Assembly (NCBI GenBank): GCA_947503895.1
Contig: CANNFT010000008.1
Coordinates: 186,001 to 250,000 of the forward strand
Length of the DNA stretch: 64,000 bases
Origin: an uncultured Saccharospirillaceae bacterium
GTDB lineage: Bacteria > Pseudomonadota > Gammaproteobacteria > Pseudomonadales > Oceanobacteraceae
Direction: 5' to 3'
The notes under the pieces: model-generated
Database searches by the model: none
What the model was told of the DNA's origin: nothing
The model's input: only the letters and a program-made list of their open reading frames with translations
Program-made: the position numbers and the translations under genes
In this document: positions 34,715-44,297 of the stretch, in pieces
How the letters are laid out: each line of letters begins with the position of its first letter
Numbering within the stretch: the stretch's first letter is position 1

Positions 34715-36118
34715 ATGATGAAATACATTTCTACTCGGGGAAATGCTCCTGAGCTGACATTTGAAGAAGTACTGTTAACGGGTCTTGCGGAAGATGGCGG
34801 TTTGTATGTACCCAAAGAAGTGCCTCAGTTTTCACTAGAAGAAATTCAATCTTGGCGTGACCTTCCTTATGCTGATTTAGCGCACCATGTTATTTACCCA
34901 TTTGTCGAAGGATGTATCGACAGTGATGCGTTGAAAACGATCCTAAATGATGTTTATGGTGGCTTTGGCCATAAAGCCGTTGCGCCTTTACAGCAAATAG
35001 ACCACAACGAATATGTGTTGGAATTATTCCATGGCCCAACGCTGGCATTTAAAGATTTTGCCTTGCAAACGCTTGGACGTCTTCTGGATTATGTTCTAGA
35101 AAAACGTCATGAGAAAGTTGTCATTATGGGCGCAACCTCCGGTGACACAGGTTCCGCAGCCATTGAGGGCACGAAAGCCTGTAAGAATGTCGATATTTTT
35201 ATATTGCACCCGCACAACAAAGTATCCGAAGTACAGCGTCGTCAAATGAGCACCGTTTTAGGTGACAACATTCATAACATCGCTATTGAAGGTAATTTTG
35301 ACGAAGCGCAGGACATGGTAAAAGCCAGCTTTGGTGATCAAGCCTTCTTAAAAGGAGAGCGCAAGCTGGTGGCTGTGAACAGCATTAACTGGGCTCGCAT
35401 CATGTCGCAAATCGTATACTATTTTTATTCTGCACTGAATTTAGGTGCACCGTTACGCCCTATGGCTTATTCGGTTCCGACGGGTAATTTTGGTGATATA
35501 TTTGCAGGTTACATGGCGAAAAAAATGGGGCTACCCATTAACCAGCTCGTGATCGGTACGAACAGTAATGATGTGCTGCATCGAATTATGAGCAGAAATC
35601 AGTATGAAGTCATGCCTTTGCAACATACGATTACCCCTTCAATGGACATTGCCGTTTCTTCTAACTTTGAGCGCTTGTTGTTTGATTTATACGATCGTGA
35701 TGGCAAAGCATTATCTTCCTTAATGGAAAAAATGAACGCGAAAAAAGATGTCGTTGAATTGGATGAAGCGAATCTAGATAAAGCGCGAGCGCTATTCGAC
35801 AGTTATGCTTGTGACGAGAATACAACCGTTGAAACCATTCAACAGGTATTCTCTGAGACTGGTTATCTTCTTGATCCCCACACGGCCGTGGGCGTTAAGG
35901 CGGCACGAGAATGCCGAAGAGATCACCGTATTCCGATGATCACATTGGGTACAGCACATCCGGTTAAGTTTGAAGAAGCGATTCAACGAGCTGGTTTGGA
36001 AATGCCAAGCTTGCCGCATCATTTATCCGATTTAATGGAGCGTGAAGAGCGTTTCACCGTTTTACCTGCCAATATTAAAGATGTTCAATCGTTTATTGCA
36101 GAAAACACATTTAAATAA
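34715..36118 (+). CDS. thrC: threonine synthase
   Basis: PLP enzyme that makes threonine from O-phosphohomoserine. The 467-residue length and N-terminus (MKYISTRGNAPELTFEEVLLTGLAEDGG as a whole, beginning ISTRGNAPELTFEEVLLTGL) fit the class found with monofunctional Hom. The PLP lysine lies in GPTLAFKDFALQTLGR, the phosphate-binding region is MGATSGDTGSAAIEG, and SVPTGNFGDIFAGYMAKKMGLP is also typical. Two ATG codons stand in tandem at the start. It follows hom by 101 bases and ends at a terminator, forming a hom-thrC unit. Confidence 0.96.
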   Translation: MMKYISTRGNAPELTFEEVLLTGLAEDGGLYVPKEVPQFSLEEIQSWRDLPYADLAHHVIYPFVEGCIDSDALKTILNDVYGGFGHKAVAPLQQIDHNEYVLELFHGPTLAFKDFALQTLGRLLDYVLEKRHEKVVIMGATSGDTGSAAIEGTKACKNVDIFILHPHNKVSEVQRRQMSTVLGDNIHNIAIEGNFDEAQDMVKASFGDQAFLKGERKLVAVNSINWARIMSQIVYYFYSALNLGAPLRPMAYSVPTGNFGDIFAGYMAKKMGLPINQLVIGTNSNDVLHRIMSRNQYEVMPLQHTITPSMDIAVSSNFERLLFDLYDRDGKALSSLMEKMNAKKDVVELDEANLDKARALFDSYACDENTTVETIQQVFSETGYLLDPHTAVGVKAARECRRDHRIPMITLGTAHPVKFEEAIQRAGLEMPSLPHHLSDLMEREERFTVLPANIKDVQSFIAENTFK

Positions 36119-36136
36119 CAATATTGTTCATTTAAT

Positions 36137-36167
36137 AAAAAAACCGAAGCAATGCTTCGGTTTTTTT
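36137..36167 (+). terminator. rho-independent terminator after thrC
   Basis: AAAAAAACCGAAGC, loop AAT, GCTTCGGTTTTTTT: symmetric stem with a T tract 18 bases after the stop. Confidence 0.93.
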
Positions 36168-36489
36168 ATGCGCGTAGTTTGCATATCGCACTTTTTTAAT
36201 GGAATTCACGCTCTGAACAACTGCCTAGAGTGATGGATAAAAAGGGAAGTCATTAAATTGACACAAACTTGCAAACGTGGAGGCATCCTTCTATCAGAGT
36301 GCGATTTTTCAATACATTGAATTGATCATGCTTTGATAACCTAAGCATCTCCTCTTAATTCGCATCGTATTATATTGTGCAAAAAATGCTCGTTCGATAA
36401 AGTCACATCGACGTAATGTGCGGATACGTGCAGTCACACCTTGCTCACACACTTAATGGTTGACTCATCAATGATTTGGGAGTTTGAAA
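36168..36489. other. intergenic region upstream of the oligomer hydrolase gene
   Basis: About 320 bases, AT-rich, with no ORF that can be supported. TTGGGAG lies seven bases before the ATG at 36490. Confidence 0.5.
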
Positions 36490-38604
36490 ATGAATGGCAA
36501 GCGTTGGACACTGAGCGGCGGTGGTTTTCGTCAGAGTAATTCTATAAGAAATATCGGTTGTACTTTTATTCAGATATGCGTGATAACACTCGTTTCTGTC
36601 ACGCTAACCGCATGCTTAGAATCAAACACCCAGCCCAAATTTATCCAAGGTCATATCGACTATCAATACTATGATGGTCAATCCGATGATCTTTTAACCG
36701 CAGGGCTTGGGATAACCGGTTTATTAAATACGGTTCCGCCCCAGCCCCATTCAACGCCTAACCCTAGTCGAGCGGAACTGCGCAGGTTAACCATTTACAA
36801 TAATTATAGAGCGCTAGTAGACCCAACGAATGCAGGAGGTTTTGGACGACTGTATGGTCCCAATGTTTTCCGCGGTGAATTGCAAACACATAACGGAAAA
36901 ATTGCAGGTAAAGAGTATGTCGCACAGGCACGCTTCAATGGGCAGCCTTACGGTTTCACATTAATGGTTCAAATCCCCGATCATTATAATCCTAAAAAAA
37001 GCTGTTTGGTGGTGGGGGCCTCCTCGGGTTCCCGCGGAATATATGGTGCAATCGGCACAGCAGGAGAGTGGGGGTTAAATCAAGGATGTATGGTGGCCTA
37101 TACCGATAAAGGCAGTGGTGTGGGGTTACATGATTTTGATCAAAACATCGCGATAAATTTTTTGGGTGAAACCGTTCAAGCGACCGAAAATAGTTCATTA
37201 TTTTCTGTCAAAGAAGACCTCAGTGAATATCAAACACAATACCCAAACCGAGTTGCATTTAAGCATACCTATTCTGGAATGAATATTGAGCGCTATTGGG
37301 GTGAATACGTTTTAGCGGCTATTGAGTTTGCCTTCTATATTGCAAACCTACCAGAAAATTTTGGTAAACCCGCAATGACGAAAACAATAAAAATAATCAA
37401 ACCCGAAAATACTTGGGTATTGGGCGCGAGTATTTCAAACGGAGGAGGGGCCGTACTCAGTGCTGCGGAAAAGGACATTAAAAAATGGATAGATGGGATT
37501 GTTGTCTCCGAGCCGAATATGACGTTAAAGCAAAAATTAGTAAAAGATTTCTCCATCGAGCAAGGCGAACAGTATTGGGATGTTATAGGACGCCCGTTAT
37601 TTGATTACGCCACCTTGCTGAGTTTACTGCAGCCTTGTGCGAGTTTAGCGGGAGAAGCCGAGTCTTGGCCGTCGGGCAGTGAAGCTCGATGTATTGCGCT
37701 GGCAGAGGTCGGGCTTGTAGAAGGTGATCATGTAGCGGACTGGGTGGTGGATGCACAATCAAAATTAAATGCATATGGATTTGTGCCAGAGCAATCCTTC
37801 ACACAGCATGCGAATAATACGATTCAAGTACCACAATCTTTAGCCATTAATTATGCTAATGCGTATGGGCGGTTTTCGGTGGTGAATGATGTTTGCCAGT
37901 TTTCTATGGCGTTTACTGGAGCAGAAGGCACACCGATAGCGGCAAACCAAGCACAACTAGCACTCAGTTTTGCCAATGCGAATGGCATCGCACCGACTGC
38001 CGGCGTGCAGCTCATCAATAATCAAAATAATTTGATTGATCGTTTTTCTACACCGGATCAAAACTTTGCGGGGCATCTATGTTTAAGGCAATTATGGACG
38101 GGTAACCATGAAGCCAGTAAACGCGTTAAAAAAGGGGTTCAAGCTGTACAATTGAATGCTAAAAAATTGCAGGCCCCTGCAATTATTTTACACGGCCGCG
38201 CAGACGCTATTATCCCGGTGAATCATAGTTCCCGCCCCTATTATATGCAGTCTCATATACGCTCAATCTCTGAAAACGTTGGCAGCATTCATGCTCACCC
38301 TGTGACCTATATTGAGGTACTCAACACACAGCATTTGGATGCTTTAAATGCCATTATTCCCGCCTATAAAACGCGTTATGTTGGGCTGCACTATTACTTT
38401 TCTCAGGCCATGGACCTTATGTATGATCACCTATCGAAGGGAAGTCGCCTTCCAGATACCCAAGTTATTCAACCTGAAACCCGAGAAAGCGCGGATGCAT
38501 GGTTACAGCATGCCCATTACCCTGCATTGATGCGAACAGTGCCTGATCACTGTCAATTCAAATTAAAAGGCCAGCATTTAACGGTGCCTGAAACCTGTTC
38601 ATAG
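36490..38604 (+). CDS. D-(-)-3-hydroxybutyrate oligomer hydrolase family lipoprotein
   Basis: A 704-residue member of the 3HB-oligomer hydrolase family (PF10605), which cleaves soluble oligomers of 3-hydroxybutyrate to monomers. Family phrases include GLGITGLLN, RRLTIYNNYRALVD, NVFRGELQTH, GKEYVAQARFN, PDHYNPKKSCLVVGASSGSRGIYGAIG (in parts), and the probable nucleophile in VLGASISNGGGAVL near residue 315. The N-terminus has a hydrophobic stretch ending SVTLTACLES, a lipobox with Cys near residue 38, so the enzyme is probably a lipoprotein facing the periplasm or outside. The start ATG has GGGAG upstream. It stands alone; no phaC or phaZ depolymerase is nearby. Confidence 0.88.
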   Translation: MNGKRWTLSGGGFRQSNSIRNIGCTFIQICVITLVSVTLTACLESNTQPKFIQGHIDYQYYDGQSDDLLTAGLGITGLLNTVPPQPHSTPNPSRAELRRLTIYNNYRALVDPTNAGGFGRLYGPNVFRGELQTHNGKIAGKEYVAQARFNGQPYGFTLMVQIPDHYNPKKSCLVVGASSGSRGIYGAIGTAGEWGLNQGCMVAYTDKGSGVGLHDFDQNIAINFLGETVQATENSSLFSVKEDLSEYQTQYPNRVAFKHTYSGMNIERYWGEYVLAAIEFAFYIANLPENFGKPAMTKTIKIIKPENTWVLGASISNGGGAVLSAAEKDIKKWIDGIVVSEPNMTLKQKLVKDFSIEQGEQYWDVIGRPLFDYATLLSLLQPCASLAGEAESWPSGSEARCIALAEVGLVEGDHVADWVVDAQSKLNAYGFVPEQSFTQHANNTIQVPQSLAINYANAYGRFSVVNDVCQFSMAFTGAEGTPIAANQAQLALSFANANGIAPTAGVQLINNQNNLIDRFSTPDQNFAGHLCLRQLWTGNHEASKRVKKGVQAVQLNAKKLQAPAIILHGRADAIIPVNHSSRPYYMQSHIRSISENVGSIHAHPVTYIEVLNTQHLDALNAIIPAYKTRYVGLHYYFSQAMDLMYDHLSKGSRLPDTQVIQPETRESADAWLQHAHYPALMRTVPDHCQFKLKGQHLTVPETCS

Positions 38605-38809
38605 CGATCAAATAGGCGAGGCAAGGGGGGGCGACAGTGTATCCGCTCTCCAGTACGTGAATGGCTGGCTGATTGTCTTTTTGTTCTGAACACTGCGTGG
38701 TAGCCGAGCGAATTCGAGTGATGAATCAAATAAAGCGTTAATGGACGCTAACCTATCTTCGGTTTCAAGGTGATGCGCTTTTATGGGACACAAGATATAA
38801 TCCCGCCTT

Positions 38810-40525
38810 ATGACTATTCTCATCGAACGCCGCCCATCTGACCTTTCATTACCGCTTATTGAGCGGATCATCCAATCCCGTGGCTTGACCACCGCCGCAC
38901 TGGACTTTGGTTTGAATGGCATGTTGGACTTTTCTAGCTTAAAAGGAATCGACCGCGCTGTTGAATTGCTGGGGCATGCCATTCGCCATAAGCAACGAAT
39001 CTTAATAATCGGTGACTTTGACGTAGACGGTGCCACCAGTACCAGTCTGGCTGTGGAGTGCCTCCATAAAATGGGCGCTGATTGGGTGCATTATTTGGTC
39101 CCGAATCGATTTGAATTTGGCTATGGGTTGTCGGAACCCATCGTTCAATTGGCGTATGAAGAATACCGTCCGGATATTCTTGTGACAGTAGACAATGGCA
39201 TTTCCAGCTATGAAGGCATAGAGCGTGCGCATGCATTAGGTATGAAAGTGGTGGTAACAGACCACCATCTACCTGCGTCGGATAATCCCGCTGAGTTACC
39301 GGATGCCGATGCAATTGTGAATCCCAGCCAGCCGGGTTGTGAGTTTCCCTCTAAAGCAGCCTGTGGTTGTGGTGTTATTTTTTATGTCATGTGCGCTTTG
39401 CGTCGGTACTTACTTGAGCAAAAAATGCTTTTCCCAACCAATGCCCCCAACATGGCTCAATATCTAGATTTAGTGGCATTGGCGACCGTCGCAGATGTTG
39501 TTCCGCTGGATGACAATAATCGTATTCTGGTTGAACAAGGGCTGCGTCGAATTCGAAAAGGCCATGCTCGCCCCGGCATTTTGGCATTATTGAATGTGGC
39601 CAAGAAAACACCTGAGCGATTAACCAGTAAAGATTTTGGTTTTGCACTCGGTCCTCGTTTAAATGCGGCGGGCCGCATGGATGATATGAGTATTGGCATC
39701 GAATGTTTACTGGCGCAAAGCCAAGCGCGTGCCGATCAAATTGCGCAAACTCTAGATGAGCTAAATCAAGACAGAAAAAATGTTGAAGCAGGAATGCAGC
39801 AAGAAGCATTGGCGCAATTATCTTCTATTCAACTGAATGAACAATCGTTACCGTCCGCACTGGTTCTATTCAATGCAAATTGGCACCAAGGTGTCGTGGG
39901 TTTATTAGCATCACGTATTAAAGAGCGTTATTTTCGACCTGTCATTGTCTTTGCTCCAAATGAAGATGGCACAGAATTGAAGGGTTCAGGACGTTCAATT
40001 CCAGGCTTTCATATGAGGGACGCGCTTGACCTAGTGGCTAAACGCATTCCACACGTTTTGAGTAAATTTGGCGGACATGCAATGGCGGCTGGTTTAAGTA
40101 TTGCGCCAGAACATTTGAGTGTATTCCAGACGACTTTTGAAGAAGTAGCTCAATCATTGGTGCACGCAGACATGCTAACGCATACAGTGGTTACAGACGG
40201 CGCTCCATCCGCTCAAGAATACGACACGACATTAGCCCATCAGCTTCGAGTGTGCGCACCTTGGGGCCAGCAGTTTCCAGAACCTTTGTTTGATGCGACC
40301 TTTGAAATAATTAATCAACGCATTGTCGGTGAGCGGCACCTCAAGATGACATTAAGAGAAACAGAACACCGTACTGTTGTCGATGCGATTGCCTTTAATA
40401 TCGACACTAAAGCTTGGCCTAATAAAGATAATCCTAATATTCATATCGTCTTCGAACTCGATGCAAACTTTTTTCGTAATGAATGGCGATTACAACTGCT
40501 GGTGAAACACATACAACTTTGCTGA
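38810..40525 (+). CDS. recJ: single-stranded-DNA-specific exonuclease RecJ
   Basis: 5'-3' ssDNA exonuclease of recombination and mismatch repair. The 571 residues match the usual ~577. The DHH phosphoesterase motifs are ILIIGDFDVDGATSTSL (motif I), TVDNGISSYEGI (II), VVVTDHHLP (III, DHH), and the DHHA1 domain carries GSGRSIPGFHMRDAL and LSKFGGHAMAAGLSI. The C-terminal OB-like region (PWGQQFPEPLFDATFEI) is also present. It lies after the oligomer hydrolase with a 205-base gap; dsbC and recJ are adjacent in E. coli, whereas here hom, thrC and the hydrolase stand between them. Confidence 0.96.
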   Translation: MTILIERRPSDLSLPLIERIIQSRGLTTAALDFGLNGMLDFSSLKGIDRAVELLGHAIRHKQRILIIGDFDVDGATSTSLAVECLHKMGADWVHYLVPNRFEFGYGLSEPIVQLAYEEYRPDILVTVDNGISSYEGIERAHALGMKVVVTDHHLPASDNPAELPDADAIVNPSQPGCEFPSKAACGCGVIFYVMCALRRYLLEQKMLFPTNAPNMAQYLDLVALATVADVVPLDDNNRILVEQGLRRIRKGHARPGILALLNVAKKTPERLTSKDFGFALGPRLNAAGRMDDMSIGIECLLAQSQARADQIAQTLDELNQDRKNVEAGMQQEALAQLSSIQLNEQSLPSALVLFNANWHQGVVGLLASRIKERYFRPVIVFAPNEDGTELKGSGRSIPGFHMRDALDLVAKRIPHVLSKFGGHAMAAGLSIAPEHLSVFQTTFEEVAQSLVHADMLTHTVVTDGAPSAQEYDTTLAHQLRVCAPWGQQFPEPLFDATFEIINQRIVGERHLKMTLRETEHRTVVDAIAFNIDTKAWPNKDNPNIHIVFELDANFFRNEWRLQLLVKHIQLC

Positions 40526-40771
40526 GGTGTAAATGCTCGCAGCTCCATAATGATGTACGAATAAGTTCTCCCATCTTTTTCTAATCAGAATTTCATTTGC
40601 GCGCCTTTAGCATTCATAAAGGCTCCAATAGCCATGAATCTGGCTTCTTCACCGTTTTTTACGCCGTCATACTTTGCTACTGTAACGGCAGAATTGGTCT
40701 GCTGTCTGTAAAGTACAAAATCAACGTACCAACATATCCGATCACGCATAATAATAAACAGAGGGTGCTGT

Positions 40772-41656
40772 ATGACTGATGGAATCATGCTGACGGTGAT
40801 TGTTCCGTTAGCTATGTTTTTAATGATGTTTGGTTTAGGTACAACGTTAAATACAGATGCATTAAAAGCGGCTCTAAAAAATCGATTGAGTTTATCCGTT
40901 GGCTTATTCGCGCAAATCCTAGTGGTCCCCATATGTGGTGCAATCACCATACTGATGTTTGATCTTCCGGTTGAATTTAAGCTGGGAATCATGCTATTGG
41001 CTTGTTGTCCTGGCGGTACCAGTTCGAATTTATTTTGTCATCTTGGGCGTGGGAATTTGGCTTTATCAGTATCCTTAACAGCATTGTCGAGTTTAGTGGT
41101 TTTAATCACCATGCCGTTGATATTACAGCTAACAGCGTTCTTATTATTGGAAAACGGTCAACCCATCGATATTCCACAATTAGAAATATTGAAACGTTTG
41201 TTTTTCATGACACTGCTACCAATTGCCTGCGGCGTGATGTTATGCCATTACAGCCCTAAAATTGGCCGTTTTATTGCCGATCGAACGGGCACCGTAGGGT
41301 TATTATTCTTAATTTTTTTAGCCGCACTCATACTCTTTAAAGAATGGGCGCTGTTTGTTCAGTATCTGCCGATTATGGGATTAACGATTGCCTTTTTTAT
41401 GGGGTGCATATTGACGGTCGTGATGATCATGCTGAGATATTTTCCGATGCACGATAAAGAAAAATTTACCATCTTTGTTGAAGCGAGCATACAAAGTTCT
41501 GCGTTAGCCATGTTCATTTCACTCACCGTATTAGATGACGGTGCAAAGTCAGCGATTCCTGCAGGTTTATATTCACTCGCCATGTACATAGTGGGTTTTA
41601 CACTGGTTTATTGGCACAGAAGAAAACGTTTGCTCGGTCAGGAGGTAGCGGCTTAA
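40772..41656 (+). CDS. bile acid:sodium symporter family protein
   Basis: A 294-residue inner-membrane protein with about nine to ten helices of the BASS/ASBT fold. The crossing-region motif ACCPGGTSSNLFCHLGRGNLALS is complete in two parts (LLACCPGGTSSNLFCH and GNLALSVSLTALSS), and the second crossing helix region is EASIQSSALAMFISL. Members co-transport Na+ with organic acids such as bile acids, pantoate or pyruvate; the substrate is unknown here. GAGGG precedes the ATG by six bases. It is a single gene between recJ and a small leftward gene. Confidence 0.9.
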   Translation: MTDGIMLTVIVPLAMFLMMFGLGTTLNTDALKAALKNRLSLSVGLFAQILVVPICGAITILMFDLPVEFKLGIMLLACCPGGTSSNLFCHLGRGNLALSVSLTALSSLVVLITMPLILQLTAFLLLENGQPIDIPQLEILKRLFFMTLLPIACGVMLCHYSPKIGRFIADRTGTVGLLFLIFLAALILFKEWALFVQYLPIMGLTIAFFMGCILTVVMIMLRYFPMHDKEKFTIFVEASIQSSALAMFISLTVLDDGAKSAIPAGLYSLAMYIVGFTLVYWHRRKRLLGQEVAA

Positions 41657-41850
41657 TATCGCTAGGGAAGAGATTTGTGTACCTCTGAGAAGAAGTACAC
41701 AATGTTTCAATTAAGCATCCAAATGTTGACGTTTGAATAAGAATGGTCCCCTAATTACATCATTTACACCGTGGCTGATTTAGTAATGCAGTAAATCAGC
41801 GTATAGCAATAACGAAGGCAACTCTTCCGCTCTGCTAGCTATCGGACGGT

Positions 41851-42129
41851 TTAGTGAATAATCAGGGGTAATTGCTTTGGCCAGTTATCTTCAATATCTT
41901 TTTTGAAATCACCCTTGAAACGGTCGATCTCATTAAAACTTTCTTGTTTCTCCACTTCAAAATAAATGGTATCGGTTTCTGGTGGATAAATTTTTACGCT
42001 CGCACCTTGCGTCGCGATATTTCTTTCTCCGTGCATCATATCCTTGAACTGAAGATATATTTCTTCATACGTATTCCCTTCAATCGTAACTTCACATTCC
42101 GTGGTAAAGCGAAAAGTCATTTTGGCCAT
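41851..42129 (-). CDS. small conserved-looking hypothetical protein
   Basis: A 92-residue acidic protein of unknown family. Composition is protein-like: FRFTTECEVTIEGNTYEEIYLQF opens it (seen as FTTECEVTIEGNTYEEIY), then GASVKIYPPETDTIYFEVE, consistent with a small alpha/beta fold. The ribosome binding site CAGGAGCATGCA precedes the ATG, which supports real expression. It has no membrane segment or signal peptide. It stands alone on the minus strand. Confidence 0.65.
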   Translation of the reverse strand: MAKMTFRFTTECEVTIEGNTYEEIYLQFKDMMHGERNIATQGASVKIYPPETDTIYFEVEKQESFNEIDRFKGDFKKDIEDNWPKQLPLIIH

Positions 42130-42581
42130 TGCATGCTCCTGGAATGATTACACCTCTATATTATAGTTGCTTCAGCTTCGCTGATGACCACGCGAGTTGG
42201 ATAAAGTGAAGATTATAAAAAAGCAGCTTTAGAGCATTTTCATCCATAGCCGTGTTTGGCGGTGTGCGGCCATTCATACCTTGTATTCTGTACTGAAACA
42301 CTTCGACAGTTATTCCAATTATGTTTAAAAAGTATGCACAAATAGGTTGTTTGACTAAGGCCATACCCAATCTGGAATATTGGGTTACCCCATTCATTAA
42401 TATCCGCCCATCATTGACATCGCCCGTGGCTCAAAGCATTGACGATGAGCATCGTGGCGACACTCGTCCCAAAATAACTAAATGAACGTGATAACAAAAT
42501 TACCACAATTCCCTATTGAGTTTATTAAACGCTTGTTAGAAAGTGGTATAACAATAATAAAAAACGGAATAAGGATGCAAT
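42130..42581. other. intergenic region upstream of the acyl-CoA ligase
   Basis: About 450 bases. A 78-codon minus-strand frame (42161-42397) ends in a segment reading GRTPPNTAMDENALK, a type of translated-repeat sequence often mis-called as protein, so no gene was called. AAGGATGCAAT precedes the ATG at 42582. Confidence 0.4.
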
Positions 42582-44222
42582 ATGCTCGGTCAAATGCAAG
42601 ACAGCCCACTGCTCGTAAGTCAGCTCATAGACTTTGCCGCTAAGGTCTACCCCTCTCAAACCATTACCACTAAAACCGTTGAAGGCGAACTTCATCAATA
42701 TACCTTCAAAGAATCGGCGAAACGCAGTAAACAATTAGCACAAGCGCTATTGCGATTAGGTCTTGGTGAAGGTGATGTCGTGGCGACAATGGCGTGGAAT
42801 ACCTACCGGCATTATGAATGTTGGTATGGCATTTCTGGCATAGGGGCAGTGTTGCACACAGTCAACCCACGCTTATTTGCCGAACAGCTTGTTTACATCA
42901 TTAACCATGCTGAAGATCAGTACATAATGGTGGACTTAACCTTTGTGCCCTTATTGGAATCCATCCAAGATTTATTACCCAGTGTAAAAGGCTATATCTT
43001 TTTGACCGATGAAGCTCATATGCCTGAAACCGTACTTAAAAATGTGCACTGCTACGAAACACTGTTGGCACAGGAAGACGGCGATATGGAATGGCCATCG
43101 TTGGATGAGTCACAGGCCAGTTCTTTGTGCTATACGTCTGGCACGACAGGTAATCCTAAAGGCGTGATCTACAGCCACCGATCCAGCGTTTTACACAGCT
43201 GGGCGGTGTGTGCGAAATCCGGTATGGGATTGGATGCCAGCGAAAGCGTGTTACCCATTGTGCCCATGTTTCACGCCAACGCTTGGGGTTTGGTATATGC
43301 GACCGCCATGGCTGGATCTCGGGTTGTTTTGCCTGGGCCACACTTAGATGGAGCCAATATCTGCCAATTGATCAACGAACAAAAGATCGATTTTACCGCT
43401 GCTGTGCCCACTGTATGGACCATGTTGCTGAACTATTTAGAAACCACCGGAAACACCATTGATTGTTTGCAAAGTGTGATAATCGGTGGTTCTGCCGTAC
43501 CACGTGCCATGATTGAGACTTTTGAGCAAAAGTATGGGGTTGAGGTTTGGCAAGCGTGGGGCATGACGGAGCTTAGTCCACTCGGCACCATCAACAAACC
43601 ACAAGCCCAGCATCGTGAATGGGATTATCAGCGACAATTGGATGTGAAAGTTAAACAGGGGCGCGCTGTGTTTGGCATTGATATGACCATCATGGACGAT
43701 GAGGGCAATGAATTAGCCCATGACGGTGTGGCGTTTGGACGATTAATGGTGAAAGGCCCTTGGGTCGTAGATGGTTACTTTAAGTCTAAAAATACTGCAT
43801 TGGATGACAATGGCTGGTTCGACACAGGAGATGTGGCCACCATTGATGCCAGTGGCAATATGCAAATTACGGATCGTTCCAAGGATGTCATAAAGTCGGG
43901 TGGGGAGTGGATTAGCTCAATTGACTTAGAAAATGCTGCCATGGGGCATCCTGAGGTATTAGAAGCCGCCGTGATTGGCGTTCATCACCCGAAATGGGAA
44001 GAGCGTCCTTTGATGATCGTGGTACCCAAAACACCCGCGACGCCACCGTCAGCAGAGGCCATCTCTGAGTTTTTGACTTCAAGGGTCGCAAAGTGGTGGC
44101 TGCCAGACGCCATTGAAATCGTTAAGGAGATCCCCCATACGGCTACGGGCAAAATAAACAAAGTGGCATTAAGAACACAGTTTAAAGATTACGTGCTATC
44201 GACGAATACGGAAATGGCTTAG
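42582..44222 (+). CDS. acyl-CoA ligase, DmdB / medium-chain type
   Basis: A 546-residue ANL-superfamily enzyme that activates a carboxylic acid to its CoA thioester through an acyl-AMP. The AMP-binding loop is YTSGTTGNPKGV (about 183-194), followed by VPMFHANAWG, WGMTELSPLGT, DNGWFDTGDVATID, the hinge RSKDVIKSGGEWIS and the catalytic lysine in TATGKINKVALR. The N-terminal HTVNPRLFAEQLVYIINHAED is characteristic of the subgroup that includes 3-methylthiopropionyl-CoA ligase (DmdB) and medium-chain ligases. DmdB function is only a possibility, since no dmdC or dmdD homologue is adjacent. Confidence 0.88.
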   Translation: MLGQMQDSPLLVSQLIDFAAKVYPSQTITTKTVEGELHQYTFKESAKRSKQLAQALLRLGLGEGDVVATMAWNTYRHYECWYGISGIGAVLHTVNPRLFAEQLVYIINHAEDQYIMVDLTFVPLLESIQDLLPSVKGYIFLTDEAHMPETVLKNVHCYETLLAQEDGDMEWPSLDESQASSLCYTSGTTGNPKGVIYSHRSSVLHSWAVCAKSGMGLDASESVLPIVPMFHANAWGLVYATAMAGSRVVLPGPHLDGANICQLINEQKIDFTAAVPTVWTMLLNYLETTGNTIDCLQSVIIGGSAVPRAMIETFEQKYGVEVWQAWGMTELSPLGTINKPQAQHREWDYQRQLDVKVKQGRAVFGIDMTIMDDEGNELAHDGVAFGRLMVKGPWVVDGYFKSKNTALDDNGWFDTGDVATIDASGNMQITDRSKDVIKSGGEWISSIDLENAAMGHPEVLEAAVIGVHHPKWEERPLMIVVPKTPATPPSAEAISEFLTSRVAKWWLPDAIEIVKEIPHTATGKINKVALRTQFKDYVLSTNTEMA

Positions 44223-44248
44223 TGACGTAAAAGATGGCGAAAATCATT

Positions 44249-44276
44249 AGAACAGGGACGTTTGCCCCTGTTCTAA
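44249..44276 (+). terminator. terminator between convergent ligase and MarC genes
   Basis: AGAACAGGGAC, loop GTTT, GCCCCTGTTCT pair over about ten bases, 27 bases after the ligase stop. The T run is weak. Confidence 0.7.
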
Positions 44277-44297
44277 TGTTGTAGACGAATGGAATGT

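Noticed and set aside
42161..42397. 78-codon minus-strand ORF containing GRTPPNTAMDENALK
   Set aside because: This kind of peptide typically arises by translating repeats. No ribosome binding site; more likely non-coding.
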